A stretch of 64,000 nucleotides of DNA from Chlorops oryzae (Eukaryota; Arthropoda; Insecta; Diptera; Chloropidae), in NCBI GenBank assembly GCA_020466095.1, contig CM035808.1:49045979-49109978 (forward strand). The letters run 5' to 3'. Made by a program: the position numbers and the translations under genes. Shown here in pieces: positions 34,500-46,705 of this stretch. Under the pieces are notes generated by a model. It saw nothing but the letters and a program-made list of their open reading frames with translations. It was not told the origin of the DNA and did no database searches. The first letter of the stretch is position 1, and each line of letters starts with the position of its first letter.

Positions 34500-35223
34500 T
34501 GTTCGATAATGTTTTTACTTGTTAGTACTTCGATTGGGAACCACTTCAACCACTATTCACTCGTAATTCATTTACGACACATTAAGGATTGGCATTCATC
34601 ATCTCATGATCATAAGCCAAAATCAATTTGTTTTTGAGTTAAAAAAAAAAAATTTTTTTTTGTTCGCAAGCTTGGCTGACTGCCTTTAAGATCTGATTTT
34701 TGTTAACTTGAAATTAATTATGCAAAAAACTTTCGGTTTTCTCATGGAGTCCAAATTATTGACTTTAAAATGTCCTCAGTTGCAAACTCTATGCTCTCCG
34801 GATTTTGATCACTTGAACATTCCTAAGCGAGGGGATATGATAGACTTTTACAATCACTTTTGCACATCTACTTTGTTCGAGCATGACCGCTTTCGGAAGG
34901 AAGCCAGTAGCAAATGGTAATAGCTAGGAAGGCAGTTGGTAATAGCCCAAGTGAGGGCGCGACCGCTGAACGCATTGCTGAATTTTAACACAGCGATGTC
35001 ATTGGAAATTCAGGACTGAACGACTGGCTGAAGCAGTGGCATGAGTTGTTCAGCTCTTACCAATTCTTATGCATTAAAGAACCGGTTTAAGATATTAATG
35101 AGATTTTGTTATTTATATAAAACAAAAGCTTCAAAATTCAACGAAATATATAAAATAAAATAAAGAAAAATAAACTAAGAACCAAAAGAAGACTTCACAA
35201 CATTTTAAAACAAAATCAACAAT
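34500..35223. other. No gene seen
   Basis: AT-rich spacer up to the INE-like repeat. The 70-codon frame at 34708-34920 is not recognisable as a protein. Confidence 0.4.
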
Positions 35224-35282
35224 GAACAAGTAAGAAAGCTAAAGTCGGTCAAGCCCGACTTTGAAATACCCAGCGTCCCGAC

Positions 35283-35695
35283 TGTTAAGATATTAGTGTT
35301 GTTTTAATAAAACGCATAAAGTTCCGTTTTAATTGTTCTTCTCCACTCAGTTTTATTACAACTGAAAATTTATTACAATTCAAAATTAAAATTAACTTAA
35401 AAATATTCTTAAAATTACTTAAAACTAGGTTCGCTGACGCGAACTCTGCTGCAGTCGCATTCCCCCGCTGCCGTCTTTTCTCTTCAGTTTCTGCTGACGT
35501 CTTCTTCTTGCGCAACTTTTCTTTCGCTCACTTTGGGCTCGCATTCTAGGTCTTCCATATTTTGCTGGAATGCATTTTTGTCTTGCACTCAACTGCCCCA
35601 ATTTAGAGTTTTTAGGCCGTTGGTGCTTATTGTCTTCTTTTTTCTGCTTTCGCTCAGCACAGTGGCCTCACGATACTTGTGACATGATCACAACA
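35283..35695 (-). repeat. 3' LTR of the gypsy element
   Basis: 413 bp, same as 46706-47118. On the plus strand it begins TGTTAAGATATTAG and ends ATGATCACAACA. A short frame inside both LTRs is only the LTR itself. Confidence 0.92.
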
Positions 35696-35715
35696 TTCCT
35701 CCCCCCTTTTTTTTA
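35696..35715 (-). other. Polypurine tract
   Basis: On the minus strand the last bases before the 3' LTR are a run of A then GGGGGGAGGAA, a typical plus-strand primer site for reverse transcription. Confidence 0.8.
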
Positions 35716-37987
35716 AAATAGATCCGCATTCATGCGGATCGGTAGAGTAGAGATTGGATTAAGGCTGGGAGGTGGGATCATTTTGTCGTTGTCTTGTAGC
35801 GCATTTGTGAATTTCCTGGAACATTCGCCGGGTTTGCCTGTATCACTTCTTTGCGTTTCTTGTCGCCACTTGTTTATTATTTGCCGATTTTTGTGTTCAG
35901 TGACCTTGGTTTTTGGTTTGTTTAGACGGCTGCTGTCTTTGATTGATGATGAAATATTTCAGTTCATGACGGTTGAAAACTTCCTGCACCCGAAGATTAT
36001 ATGTACGGTGGGAGTCCTTAGGCCTTTTTCGCCGCTAATGTCAAAGCTTTCGGCATTTTGTTGTTGTTATGGTGGTGATGACGTTATCTTCGTCGAAGCG
36101 TACACCAAACGGTTACGACGCAACCCATTTTTGCTTATGGTTGGCCCACTGAACACTCCCGGTATCGGGATGGAAGAGCTGATGCCGCCTGCTGGATCCC
36201 TCGCTGCCGTCATCACTTCAACTTAAAATTAAGGTTTTCTATATATAGATTTTAATAGTTTCTCATATATATATATTTTTTTTTTTTATTTATTTATTTT
36301 ATTTTTTATTTTTTGTTTTTATTATTTTGTTTTTATGTATTTTTCTGGTTTTTATAATTTTTTTTTTTTTTTTCATTCTTTGTTGGGTATAAGATCTTTT
36401 TTAAACTTTTTTAAACCATTTTTTTTTTGTTTTTTTTTTTCTTTATTGTTTTTTTTTTTTATATATTATATATTTTTTTTTTTTGATTATATATGTGTAT
36501 AATTGGTCCTTAAATTACCCATTTTCCCTCTCTGTCTCGTTAGACGTCCAAGTTTCTAACTATTTCAATACATAATTTCCTTAACGCTAGCCTAAACGGC
36601 TGTCCTTTGAACTTAAAAATAATAAATTGAACTTAGAAGTAAAATTTGAACAAGACGTTAAATGGAATAATATTTAAATTCGACAAAATTTTATTATAAT
36701 ATATATATTTTTTTTTTTTTTTTTTTTTGGTGTTACGTTACGTTAAGATGAATATAACAATAAAATAAACAAAACTTTACTTCGTCAAATTCCCCATTTT
36801 TATTCAATTGGTCACCGATTCTACGTGTATTCTTTCTCCCTATTGGGTCGTTTTGTTTGTCGTTGGCCGTCTTCAGCGTTGTCATTTGACTCGAATTTTG
36901 CAACGAATAAATTATTGTAATAACTGAATTTTAGATAATATATATATACTACACTTTTCATTTTATGGTTCAAAACAAAACAATTTGTGAGCATTTCAAA
37001 TGTAGAATAACTATACTCATGGCAACGCTGAACGGTCGGGTTACAAAAAAAAATCAAAGCTGAAAGTAGTGAAAGGCAGTGTAACATGTGTGTATCTTGT
37101 GTGTATCTTGTGTATCTTGTGTATCTTTGTGATTTGTGTGGATATTTGTGCCGTTCGCTCTTCTCTTTCTGATCAGAAGCTTAACCGCTTTTGCTACAGT
37201 TGTATTACTTGAACATTTTCTGAATGAAAATGTTTGTTAATACGTTGTCTAAATAAGACACTTCTTGACAATTAATTCACCATCAACAATGAATGGATAT
37301 TCATTGCTGCTGGTTTTGCATACTTTCCTCTTTTTTTTTTTAAATTAATTTAAACCTGAACCGTCCTCTCTTTGCTGAAATAGCCCTTCTGAAAAGAAAA
37401 TAAAAGAAAACAAAACAAAACAAAACAAAAATGCAAAAAAAACAATCGGTTTTTTTTTTTTTTTCTGATCATCAGAACATTGATTGACCATGAACTTGAA
37501 TTGTTCCGTGCTTTCGTTCGCTCCGATGTTGTCGTAGGTCATGCTTAATGCAATTGCTGAAGTTGGCAATAAAATGAACAGAAAATAAATGTTAATAATA
37601 AAATCATAAAAAATTTGTTTGTTTTGCCCACTTTTTTTTTTTTGGCTCCTTATATTTCGACAAAGGTAGTGAGTCAGTATACTCACGCGACAAATAAATA
37701 AAATTTTAATCTTTAACTCGCTTATAAGAAGAATGGCTTTTCTTGCCACTTTCTATCGACTCGATTCTTTTATATAAGTTGCTACATTTTCCTTTTATAG
37801 CTACTTTTTATTTATATATTTATATAAAGAATGGGTTGTTCTAACCCATGTATTGGCCTAACCGTGCAGTCTGGCATACCTTTTGTATAATGAGATATAA
37901 TTCAAAAAAAATTTTACACAAAAATTTTACATAAAAATTTACACACGAAAGTCGACAGTTGCAATGTGAAATGCACACCAATGTTTC
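35716..37987 (-). other. 3' untranslated stretch of the gypsy element
   Basis: About 2.3 kb between the integrase stop codon and the polypurine tract. It is very rich in T/A homopolymers (36270-36480, 36705-36728). No frame resembles an envelope protein. It may once have held a third gene. Confidence 0.5.
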
Positions 37988-39418
37988 TTACACATTTTGC
38001 AGTTGCTTCTTGGGTGCGTCTACGCTCCCTGTAAAGTTTCGTGATCTCACGACAAATTTTTTCACCGAATTTACGTGGTACGTTTTGTCTCGCCCCCGGA
38101 TTCGTACCGTAACGTTAACCGGGCCGGTTATCCCGGTGATGACAAAAGGACCATCCCATAGTGGGGACAGTTTGTTTTTTCGCGCGTGATTCTTAATCAG
38201 AACGTGTTCCCCTGACTTGTACGTATTCTGTCGTACTTTCTTATCGTATTGTTTTTTCGATCGAACCTTCGCTTCGTCTAGGGCTTCTCTCGCTAACTCA
38301 TGTGACCTCTGAATTTGGTACTTCATGAGTGACGGAAAGTCCTCTGTGTTATAAATAGGATCGACTTTTCTTAGTAAATTTGTAGGCATGTCTACCTCAA
38401 AACCGAACAAAATTTTTGTTGGCGTTTGTTTGGTAGCGGCATGTGGGGTGTGGTTGTGCACGTACATCGCGTGACCCAACCATTGGTCCCAATTTGTACC
38501 GTCTTCTTTAGCGAAGTTTCGCAGGTACTCTCCGAGAGGCCGGTGGCTTCTTTCTAGCGCACCGTTGGCCTGTGGGTGATACGGACTTGTGTGAAGCTTT
38601 TTAATACCAAGCATCTTACACACACTTTTGAATAGATTGGACACGAAATTTGTGCCGTTATCTGTGACCAGTTTTAACGGAATCCCATATCGGGCTATAA
38701 TTTCCGAAAAGAAAACTTGCGCTATGGTGGACGCTTCCGTGTCCACCAGCGGTATGCATGTCATGTATTTTGACACGTCGTCTTGAAAAGTTAATATATA
38801 TCTATTCCCATTGCACGTTACTGGTAATGGACCCACTATGTCCATGTATACCTTCTCAAACGGACGTGAAGCTGTGTCTGTAATCTGCATGGGGGCCTTA
38901 TTTATTCTCCCTGCCTTATTTTTCTGACACTGTGCACACGCTGCAATGTATTCGCGGATCTCGCCCCGCATCTTTGGCCAACTGAATTGTCGCTTTATTC
39001 GACGGGTTGTGCTAGTGACACCCCTGTGCCCTCCTAGAGGCGAGTCGTGGAACTGGTAAAGGATTTCCCTGATCTGGTCCTGGTCGTTAAGGACTTGGAC
39101 CTTTTCAGGTCGACTTGGGGGTTTTTCGGCGGTATTCTTGCCCCCGGCTTGGGTCTGAGCCCTGGTGACTACGTTTGTATTTACGTCGTCTCGACCCTGC
39201 GGAATCCTACTCAAGGCATCCGCATTAGCATTGTCCTTGCCAGGTTTATATATGATTTCAAAATCAAATTCTGATAATTTGTGCCGGAATCTCGCCAAAC
39301 GTGATGTTTGGTCCTTGAGGTTGGCTATTCCTTTGAGTGGCTTGTGGTCTGTAACTACTGTGAAACTTCTGCCCAGCAGGTATGGTCTGAACACCTTGGT
39401 GGCCCACACAATGGCCAA
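37988..39418 (-). CDS. pol: Gypsy pol, RNase H and integrase part
   Basis: 476 codons. The first 80 residues are the end of an RNase H domain (TDHKPLKGI and the [10 protein letters not shown] motif). The integrase has a zinc-binding HHCC region ([10 protein letters not shown] ... CAQCQKNK) at about 120-165. The core shows the three acidic residues in [19 protein letters not shown] and [17 protein letters not shown]-terminal module contains [13 protein letters not shown], like the GPY/F domain of gypsy integrases. The stop is at 37988. The N-terminal start is artificial: this part continues the RT frame after a one-base shift near 39460-39465. Confidence 0.9.
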   Translation of the reverse strand: MAIVWATKVFRPYLLGRSFTVVTDHKPLKGIANLKDQTSRLARFRHKLSEFDFEIIYKPGKDNANADALSRIPQGRDDVNTNVVTRAQTQAGGKNTAEKPPSRPEKVQVLNDQDQIREILYQFHDSPLGGHRGVTSTTRRIKRQFSWPKMRGEIREYIAACAQCQKNKAGRINKAPMQITDTASRPFEKVYMDIVGPLPVTCNGNRYILTFQDDVSKYMTCIPLVDTEASTIAQVFFSEIIARYGIPLKLVTDNGTNFVSNLFKSVCKMLGIKKLHTSPYHPQANGALERSHRPLGEYLRNFAKEDGTNWDQWLGHAMYVHNHTPHAATKQTPTKILFGFEVDMPTNLLRKVDPIYNTEDFPSLMKYQIQRSHELAREALDEAKVRSKKQYDKKVRQNTYKSGEHVLIKNHARKNKLSPLWDGPFVITGITGPVNVTVRIRGRDKTYHVNSVKKFVVRSRNFTGSVDAPKKQLQNV

Positions 39419-39459
39419 AAATTCCCTCTCAATAGTGGAATAGCGGAGCTCTGCTTCAT

Positions 39460-41679
39460 TTAACCCCTGCTGGCGAAATATAGCGGAAATTCTTCTCCCT
39501 CTTCCTCTTGAGACAATACTGCTCCTAAAGCACCCCCACTAGCATCAGTTGTCAATCGGATTGGTTTCGAAAAATCTACGTACCGGAGTACTGGTGGATT
39601 TAGTATAATCGTTTTCAAACAGTCAAGTGCGTCTTGGCACTTCACCGTCCACTTGAAACTCTCGCCCTTCCGTAGTAATTTTGTCATGGGCAGCATGATT
39701 TTCGCGGCATTTGGAATGAATTTGCGATAATAGTTAATGAAACCTAACACCCCTTGGAGCTCCTTTACATTTCGCGGGGCGGGCATGTTCTTAACGCATT
39801 CCACCCTTCCCGGATCTGGGGACACACCCTTTTCGGAACAATGGTGTCCGAGATATACCACTTCTTTTCGTAGAAATTGGCATTTCTCGGTTTTTAGTTT
39901 CAGTTGACTCTTTCTTAAAGCTTCCAATACTCTGGACATCCTTTCTTCGTGTTGCTTTAAATTTTTGCCATACACGACGATGTCGTCTAAATACACGAAA
40001 CAATCTATTCCCTGCAAGCCTGTTAATACGCTATTCATAATGCGTTGGAAGGTTGCGGGAGCGCCGGTTAGGCCGAAAGGCATACGCTTAAATTCGTAGT
40101 GGCCTGTGCCTGTGCTAAAAGCTGTTTTTTCCCTATCTTTCACGTCGACCAGTACCTGGTGGTACCCACTGGCCAAATCTAGGGTGGAGAAATAGCTACT
40201 CTGTCCAAGCTGGTCTAGGATTTCGTCAATTCTAGGGATGGGAAACACGGTTTTCAAGGTAACTTCATTAAGCTGTCTAAAATCTATTACAAGTCTCCAC
40301 TTTTTAACAGTGCTGTCGCCTGATTTTTTAGGTACCAAAATTATTGGCGAATTCCAGGGCGACTTGCTTGGAACGATAATGTCCTGCTTTAGCATTTCTT
40401 GAACCTGTTTGTTAATCTCCTCTCTGTGAGCCTCCGGAAGTCGGTATTGCCGTTTGTTAATAGGCGCCACCCCGAGCAGAGTAGGGATTTCATGTGTCAA
40501 TACGTCCGTATACGTAAGTAGTTCTCCGTCTAATTGGAAAAGATCACTGAATGTCCTCACGATTTTTTCTACGGAACTCCTTTCTTCGTGTGACAGATTG
40601 GGATCTAGTTTTAGTACTTTAATTATCTCTGTGGTCCTATTTTCTGATTGATTATTTGGATTCTGGGGTAAAATTTCTTGATAGTCGTCTGAGCTGGTGC
40701 AAAGGATTCTAGTCGGTTTAATGGATACTTCGCGATCCTGGGCATTAAGAATAGGTACATAAGCTATGCCATTATTTACTCTCGTCAGGCTTTCTCCTAT
40801 GAAGACGTTACTTTCGATCTCTTGTTTATTAATGATTATGTCTCCGTTCGCCGCAGCGACATGCACCCTCACTGCCCTTTTTGTACGTGCTGGCATTCTT
40901 ATCTGTTCTAATGTTCCTATCAGGTTTGTGCGATGGCCCTTTGTGAGAGCAAATCCTACTCTGTCTCCTGTGGGTGAATCGAGTAACAGCTCACTACGCC
41001 TGGTATCTATAACGGATCCTTGCCATAAAATATCTCTTCCTAACAGTCCATCTGCGGGAATTCCGGCGGTTACGTTGACTACGTGTAACTTCATTTCTAA
41101 AGGACCGTGACTATATTTAATATCGACAACCCCCATCGTTTCAATTTCCCCTCCAAACGCACCGGTGAGTCGTTTTCTCCTACCCTCGTCTACTCTCACA
41201 TAAGAATTTAACGCCTGTCCTTTCACTAAGCTCGTATCCGCCCCGGTGTCCACTAACAAACACAATTCTCCGCTTTTCGCTTGCTCGCATGGTATTCTAA
41301 CATAAACATTATCTGTCGAGTTCGCCGTTTTCACTGAAGCGACATGCCCAGTTTCTTGTTCTATATTTTTTTCTTTTCTTCTGATTTTTTCTGCATAGAC
41401 AGCTGATACTCCGACAAATTTTCTACCCCTTTTCCGTACCTCCATATCCTTTTCCATCTCTTTTATGTACCGGCTAACTATAAAAACCTCTATTTCCTCC
41501 CTGAATCTAACCACTTTTCTCCCCTTCTCCTTCGTATTTCGAAATGTTGTAAATTTTTGTTTTGTCAAATTTTTGGGACCCCAGAATATTGGGCTAAGCT
41601 GGGCCCTTTCGCGTTTCCCGCCTGTGCAGCTAAGGGACACATCCTCGCCCAATGACCGGGCTGATTGCACCTCATGCAC
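39460..41679 (-). CDS. pol: Gypsy pol, protease and reverse transcriptase part
   Basis: About 739 codons, lacking its own start because it is entered from gag. A retropepsin motif [11 protein letters not shown] lies at about residue 143, with GLLGRDIL further on. The RT domain follows: [41 protein letters not shown] and the catalytic [11 protein letters not shown]. The connection region contains [12 protein letters not shown]. An RNase H domain begins at [17 protein letters not shown] and is cut by a stop at 39460 just after a GGGG run. The sequence resumes one frame over at 39418, so an extra base, real or a sequencing slip, is the likely cause. It overlaps the gag frame by about 115 nt at 41565-41679, the expected place for -1 ribosomal frameshifting. 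Confidence 0.9.
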   Translation of the reverse strand: MHEVQSARSLGEDVSLSCTGGKRERAQLSPIFWGPKNLTKQKFTTFRNTKEKGRKVVRFREEIEVFIVSRYIKEMEKDMEVRKRGRKFVGVSAVYAEKIRRKEKNIEQETGHVASVKTANSTDNVYVRIPCEQAKSGELCLLVDTGADTSLVKGQALNSYVRVDEGRRKRLTGAFGGEIETMGVVDIKYSHGPLEMKLHVVNVTAGIPADGLLGRDILWQGSVIDTRRSELLLDSPTGDRVGFALTKGHRTNLIGTLEQIRMPARTKRAVRVHVAAANGDIIINKQEIESNVFIGESLTRVNNGIAYVPILNAQDREVSIKPTRILCTSSDDYQEILPQNPNNQSENRTTEIIKVLKLDPNLSHEERSSVEKIVRTFSDLFQLDGELLTYTDVLTHEIPTLLGVAPINKRQYRLPEAHREEINKQVQEMLKQDIIVPSKSPWNSPIILVPKKSGDSTVKKWRLVIDFRQLNEVTLKTVFPIPRIDEILDQLGQSSYFSTLDLASGYHQVLVDVKDREKTAFSTGTGHYEFKRMPFGLTGAPATFQRIMNSVLTGLQGIDCFVYLDDIVVYGKNLKQHEERMSRVLEALRKSQLKLKTEKCQFLRKEVVYLGHHCSEKGVSPDPGRVECVKNMPAPRNVKELQGVLGFINYYRKFIPNAAKIMLPMTKLLRKGESFKWTVKCQDALDCLKTIILNPPVLRYVDFSKPIRLTTDASGGALGAVLSQEEEGEEFPLYFASRG

Positions 41680-43685
41680 GTATTACGCCTATCACTCGGT
41701 CGCTCGGCCCCCCTTTGTACCGGCTGTTCTTTTACTGGTCCGCGACAGAACCGGTTCTGTTCATGTCCTGCGGTTTGACAACGTTCGCAAAACAAACTCC
41801 TCAACCGATTGAAACATTTCTCTACAGTGTGTCCCTCGCGTTTGCAGAATGAGCACTGTAGCCTGTTCACCGCCTGTTCTACAGTTCGCGGAGCGGATGC
41901 CCCTCCTGGCCTATTATTGTGGCAATCGTTCGACTCTTCATGCCCATAAGTTTTACACTGCTTACAATACGGTGTATTCATGCGTTCCTCACAGCTGTCA
42001 TAGAAGTGTCCCTGCTTTTTGCAAAACTTACATGGCTTCTGAGCCGGTTCCTGAGCTTTTTTCGTGTCAACTACTGTCATCTCGGGACAGCGTCGCGCTC
42101 CGTGTCCCGTTGCCTTACAAATAGGGCACCATTCAACTTGTTCGGCAACCCCTTGCGTCGTGAAATTAATATTCGGACTATTTTCTCCTAGTAAGACCAT
42201 GGAATTCTGAACCAGCTTCACTAACTGACTAATAGATGCTTCTTCATGGCCGATGAACATATGACGCAACGACTGATCTCTGAGGCCCTTAACGAATGAT
42301 TTAACTGCGAGCTTTCTGAAAAATCTCATCATTCCTAGATCGCCCAGTTCCTCTCGAACCACTAGTTCTGCGTCGTCCAGCAGGCTCTCTATTCTCATTC
42401 CAAACAGAACCACTGACTCCCTTATCCCCTGTTTCACTGTCACTAATTCCTCTTGAATTTCTTCAATGTCCCTTCTCCTTAAATAGATATCCTTGACTAA
42501 CTCGCAAAGTTCATCGATTCCTGCGAAACGTTTTGACCCTAATCTCTGGTATGCGCCCCCCAATAACCTTTGTTTGGTTATATACTGGACTGCTCTCTCC
42601 GTGTCCCTTTCTCTCAATTCGCTTTTTAAAAATTTACATCCGCTAATAAATTTGGAAACATCTGCACGCAATTCTGGGCTCTGAGCTCCTGAAAATAGTG
42701 GCACAAACGTTTCCACCAGTTTCATTATACCTGCCCCTGTCATGCCTTCTCTTGTTACTGGCGGACCGATTGGTGACAACAGATCGTCCGTTCTCGATAT
42801 TTGTCCGTTGTCGTTTGTACGTTCGACTCTCACTTCCTGTACTTCCTCTTCTTCCCTTCTCCCAGAAAATATTCCTTCCAACTGTTCTCGCATTGATTGC
42901 AGGACCCCTACGCTCCTATTTGCTCCTGACGAGTTTAATGGTGGAGGTGGTGGTGGGACCAACGGGTGTCCCCCGCTCCCTTTTCCTACTAGGGGTGATG
43001 AATGATTTGACATACCCTCTTCCTCTATATTCTCTAACGTGCTCCTTGGCCTCACAGTCACTGAACTCCCGGGTGCGAGACTCCTCTTGTTTTCTCTACC
43101 GCTTCCGCTATTTTCACTAGGTGTGTCTTGCACCTCACTGAGACTAGTGCTCGCCGCTTTAAAATTTGTAATCCTATCTATTTCCTTTCTGCTCGCACGT
43201 AGCTGTTCCCTTAAAATTTCTACTTCCTCCTTGTAATTTTTCACTGCGTTTTGGCTGTCCACTAGAAGTTGTAATTGTTCTTCTGAAAACCTCTTCCTCA
43301 GGGCTTGTCTTAATTGTTCGTTTTCTTCTTCTAATTCGACTAAACAATCATCTGATTTTCGCAATGCGTCCCTCAATCTATTCTCATGTGTTTTCAAGCT
43401 ATCGTTTAGTTTTCTCAATTTCTCTAATTCCGCTTCGGAATGTACACGGTCCTGGCATTCACTCAATTCTGCTAATACCTCAATAAGGACCTCGAACTCC
43501 CTAAAAACTGACTGACCACGTGCCTGGCTATCTCTAAGCCTACTTTTCGTCAGTTCTAAGAATTCCTTGTTATTGTCCTTCTGTACAATTAAGTCCCACA
43601 ATAGCTCCTTTAACTTTCCTACGTCCTCTGAAAAACTTTTCGCTTCTCTAATTATTGACTCTACGTAGGTCTTACTTTCCTCCAT
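41565..43685 (-). CDS. gag: Gypsy gag with coiled coil and six zinc knuckles
   Basis: About 706 aa from the ATG at 43685 (MEESKTYVES); the frame is open to 43796 but those upstream codons are poly-Lys and unlikely. Roughly residues 20-190 are charged, with heptad-like leucines, and should form a coiled coil (ELEEENEQLRQAL). A Ser/Pro-rich linker with PPPPPP follows, then a capsid-like region. The C-terminus carries six CCHC knuckles: four CX2CX4HX4C (for example CPICKATGHGARRC and [14 protein letters not shown]) and two with five residues before the last Cys (CKQCKTYGHEESNDC, CERCQTAGHEQNRFC). One or two knuckles is usual for gypsy Gag, so six is remarkable. The role is RNA packaging and particle assembly. 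Confidence 0.88.
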   Translation of the reverse strand: MEESKTYVESIIREAKSFSEDVGKLKELLWDLIVQKDNNKEFLELTKSRLRDSQARGQSVFREFEVLIEVLAELSECQDRVHSEAELEKLRKLNDSLKTHENRLRDALRKSDDCLVELEEENEQLRQALRKRFSEEQLQLLVDSQNAVKNYKEEVEILREQLRASRKEIDRITNFKAASTSLSEVQDTPSENSGSGRENKRSLAPGSSVTVRPRSTLENIEEEGMSNHSSPLVGKGSGGHPLVPPPPPPLNSSGANRSVGVLQSMREQLEGIFSGRREEEEVQEVRVERTNDNGQISRTDDLLSPIGPPVTREGMTGAGIMKLVETFVPLFSGAQSPELRADVSKFISGCKFLKSELRERDTERAVQYITKQRLLGGAYQRLGSKRFAGIDELCELVKDIYLRRRDIEEIQEELVTVKQGIRESVVLFGMRIESLLDDAELVVREELGDLGMMRFFRKLAVKSFVKGLRDQSLRHMFIGHEEASISQLVKLVQNSMVLLGENSPNINFTTQGVAEQVEWCPICKATGHGARRCPEMTVVDTKKAQEPAQKPCKFCKKQGHFYDSCEERMNTPYCKQCKTYGHEESNDCHNNRPGGASAPRTVEQAVNRLQCSFCKREGHTVEKCFNRLRSLFCERCQTAGHEQNRFCRGPVKEQPVQRGAERPSDRRNTCMRCNQPGHWARMCPLAAQAGNAKGPSLAQYSGVPKI

Positions 43686-46600
43686 TAAAAAAAAACTGTC
43701 GTACCCATTAGTCCCTATGTTTAAATTAAAAAGCCTGGATTCGTTTTGAAAAAATACATAATAATCGCACGTTTGTTTTTTTTTTTTTTTCTTCAAAAGA
43801 ATATTTCACACGTGAAAAGTTGGAGGAAAAATCGAGTAAGAGAAAAAAAAAAAATCTTTGATAAAAAGACAGGTTTAATTATTTCATAAAATTATATTGA
43901 GAAAACAAAAGAAGTTTTTAAGAGATTCACATTCGCTTCATTGATGGATTTGGTCGTCTTTCACTGAGTGCCGGGCATGCATTCGTACTTTGCTTTTCAC
44001 CTTTCATTTCACGCCCCCTTTACTAATGGTAATATTTCCACGAGTATGGCAGTGAAGAAACGAAAAAACTTTCAAAGTGTTCGTGCAACTGCTTGGCCCC
44101 GTGAAAGGTCCAAAATTTTGTTCATGTTCTAAGAACGAGTCGACATACGTATACGAGCGAGTAAATAGGTCTTATCTTTCCTTCGAAATAGATATTTTAA
44201 GATATTTTAATTTATTCACGCTATTATATTTCCCTCTTTTTTTTTTTTTTCTTTTCTTTTTTTTTTTTAACTCAATTTATAACAATTTTAAATTTTGATT
44301 TTTTTTTTTTTAAAGAATGTATTGAGAAGATAGAGAAAAGAGAAAAAAAAAATACAATGCACAACCTGCTAACAATTCTGGGGGAAAAAAAAACTCAAAA
44401 CAATAATATGCAATTTGTGCAATTTATTCTCTTTTCTTCTTCCAATCAATTTAAAACACTTTTAAATTGTGAAATTTTCACAACTTGTTTTGCGAAGAGA
44501 AAATAAAATGCAATTTGTGAAAGAAAAAAGAAATTTTCTAAATCTGAGCCGGTAGATCTTATGGACACGAGCTTTTGTTAAATCGGTTGATGAGGACCAC
44601 CTTTTTAAAACCTCCAAGGTTCCGCGTTAGCTTTGCATTCGTTTTTCCACACTTTCTACCGTACAGATGTAAATTGCACAGATTAAAATTTTTTCAAAGA
44701 GAGATCGACAGATTACGTTAAAAACGTCACCCGCTGAGTTTAACTTTGTTCAAGTGACCTTAACTGTCTTTGCCGTTCCACTTACGAAAGGAGTTCAACT
44801 TCTACGGTAGTGACGCATCACTTAAAACTTTAAAACTGAAAATCAGTTCCGTTTCCAACCGAACTCGTATTTTCGCACGTCGTCCTGCAAAGACCTTAAC
44901 TGGTCGTGGTCCTAAAAGGTGTTGGGATACGGGAATTAAAGGTATGACGCCGTGGCACTTTGATAGGTACGCACGTCATACACTCCTGTATTCCTTTAAA
45001 TAAAATATGAGATTGTCAGTTTGCAATCGTTATATTTGAAATATTCTACAAGCGTTTTACCATACAATCCTGCTTACGAATATTTGTTCGGCTTGTCTTG
45101 GTAATAACTCATTACTTTTTAAGACTGTCACAGCCCCAATTCAAGGCGAATTTTCGTAGCCGATCATGTATGTACACTTTTGATATAAAATTTTAATATT
45201 CTTTCAAGCTTTTTTGCTCAGTTATATTGGCAAGCAACCCTTGTCGATATAAACTTTGCTCAAAAATTATAATCGATAATGCAGTTCAATTTGACGAGCT
45301 TTTCTGCAAGTTTGGTAATAACTAATTACTGTTTAAGACTGTCACAGTCCCAATTTAGCTGAATATCGTCATAAATTAAACCGCACAACGATCAATAATT
45401 AAAAAAAAACTTTTTAGAGAACTGAGTTTGATCCAACTGAAAGTGTCTTCGTAAAGCGCTCAAAAAAAAAAATATTTTACTGCAAGGATTAAAACTTTAT
45501 CGAAGAAAAATCGGCCGAACACGTTAACAACGTCTTCGGGCAAATTTGACTTTGTTTGAGTTTCCTTAATTGTTTTTGCGATATGAATTGCGAATTTTTG
45601 AGTTCGGCTTTTTCGGTTTTTGTTTACCAATTTTTTAAAACCTGCAAGGTTCCGCTTCAACTGAACTCTTTTATTTTTTCGCACGTCGTACTTCAAAAAT
45701 TTTCAGGATAACTCCTTTATAAAAGCTTTGAGCCTTGTTTCGCATCCAACTGAGAGGGTCGTTCTCTTTAATCTTAATCGCGCAATTTTATCGAACGTTC
45801 TAAGAACGAAGGAAATTTATCAAATATATTTATCACTCGCGTAAGCTTCAACGTACGTTCTAAGAACGAAGAAAACTTATCAACTAGCCAGCTGCACGAT
45901 ATATGATTATAGGAATTGAACAAAATTTAATTATGTACACTTTATATAATTTGTACAGAAATGTGAAAATTTCGAATTTTTTTAAATGTTGTTTTTTTAT
46001 TTTCATGGATATCCTTCTCTTGGAAGGATTTATATTTTTGATTTTATCTTTGTTTAGGTTATTTCCTAGAGATTTTATTGTGTTATGTCCCGCTATTGCT
46101 GAGCGGCAGGACTCGCAAATCTGTTCGGCGCAAGCGCCCAATTTCTCTATTTTTATACGGCGGAGATACGCCAATTAATTCAGCGCGGAGCGCTTAATTA
46201 TTTCTTTTTTTTTTATATTTTTTTAATTTTTATTATATATTTTTATTTTTTTTTTTTTTAAATTATATATATATAATATATGTAATGGAAGACTTGTAGT
46301 CACTTACCATTTTTTTAAGGATCGCCATACCACTTAGTTGATTTCCTTCGTGCTTCGAATTTCCTAGTGCTGATGCTGCTGTTGCTGTTGATTATGCTGT
46401 TCAACAAGTTGCTGTTGTTGGTTTTGCTCTCGCTTTCAAATCTGCAAACAACACTTTTTTCACTTTTCGCTAACTGTTAATCTTTCCTCTTTTTGTTTTT
46501 TATTAGAATCCTTTTTTTCTCTTTGGTCAAACTGTCACTTCACAAAAATCGACTGTGTTCTTGTTTTTTTTTTTTATTAGAATCCTTTTTTTCCGTATTA

Positions 46601-46688
46601 ATTTGCTTATATATTTTTTTTTTTAAATCCTTTTTTTTCGTATTAATTTGCTTATATATTTTTTTAAAATCCTTTTTTTTTATTACTT
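43686..46688 (-). other. Long 5' leader of the gypsy element
   Basis: About 3 kb between the primer site and gag with no convincing gene. It contains repeated CGTTCTAAGAACGA-like palindromic blocks (44127, 45798, 45857) and diverged direct repeats around 44740-45760 (TTTCGCACGTCGT). Such a length invites a packaging or translation-control role; this is inference. Confidence 0.5.
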
Positions 46689-46702
46689 TTGCTCGGGCGC
46701 CA
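46689..46702 (-). other. Primer binding site, probably tRNA-Lys
   Basis: On the minus strand, three bases after the 5' LTR, the sequence TGGCGCCCGAGCA appears. TGGCGCCCGA pairs with the 3' end of tRNA-Lys(UUU); the next bases match only in part. Confidence 0.65.
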
Positions 46703-46705
46703 AAT

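Noticed and set aside
34708..34920. 70-codon frame after the His-rich gene
   Set aside because: Resembles no known protein and lies beyond the gene's polyadenylation signal.
35285..35515. 76-codon frame present twice (also 46708-46938)
   Set aside because: It is the LTR sequence itself; the duplication comes from the two LTRs.
35716..37987. Possible envelope gene downstream of integrase
   Set aside because: No frame longer than about 165 codons, and none shows a signal peptide plus transmembrane and furin-like features. I call it untranslated.
38100..43240. Many plus-strand frames of 65-140 codons
   Set aside because: All are antisense shadows of the gag and pol frames.
44770..45003. 77-codon plus-strand frame in the gypsy leader
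   Set aside because: Antisense to the element, no recognisable domain, and overlaps diverged direct repeats.
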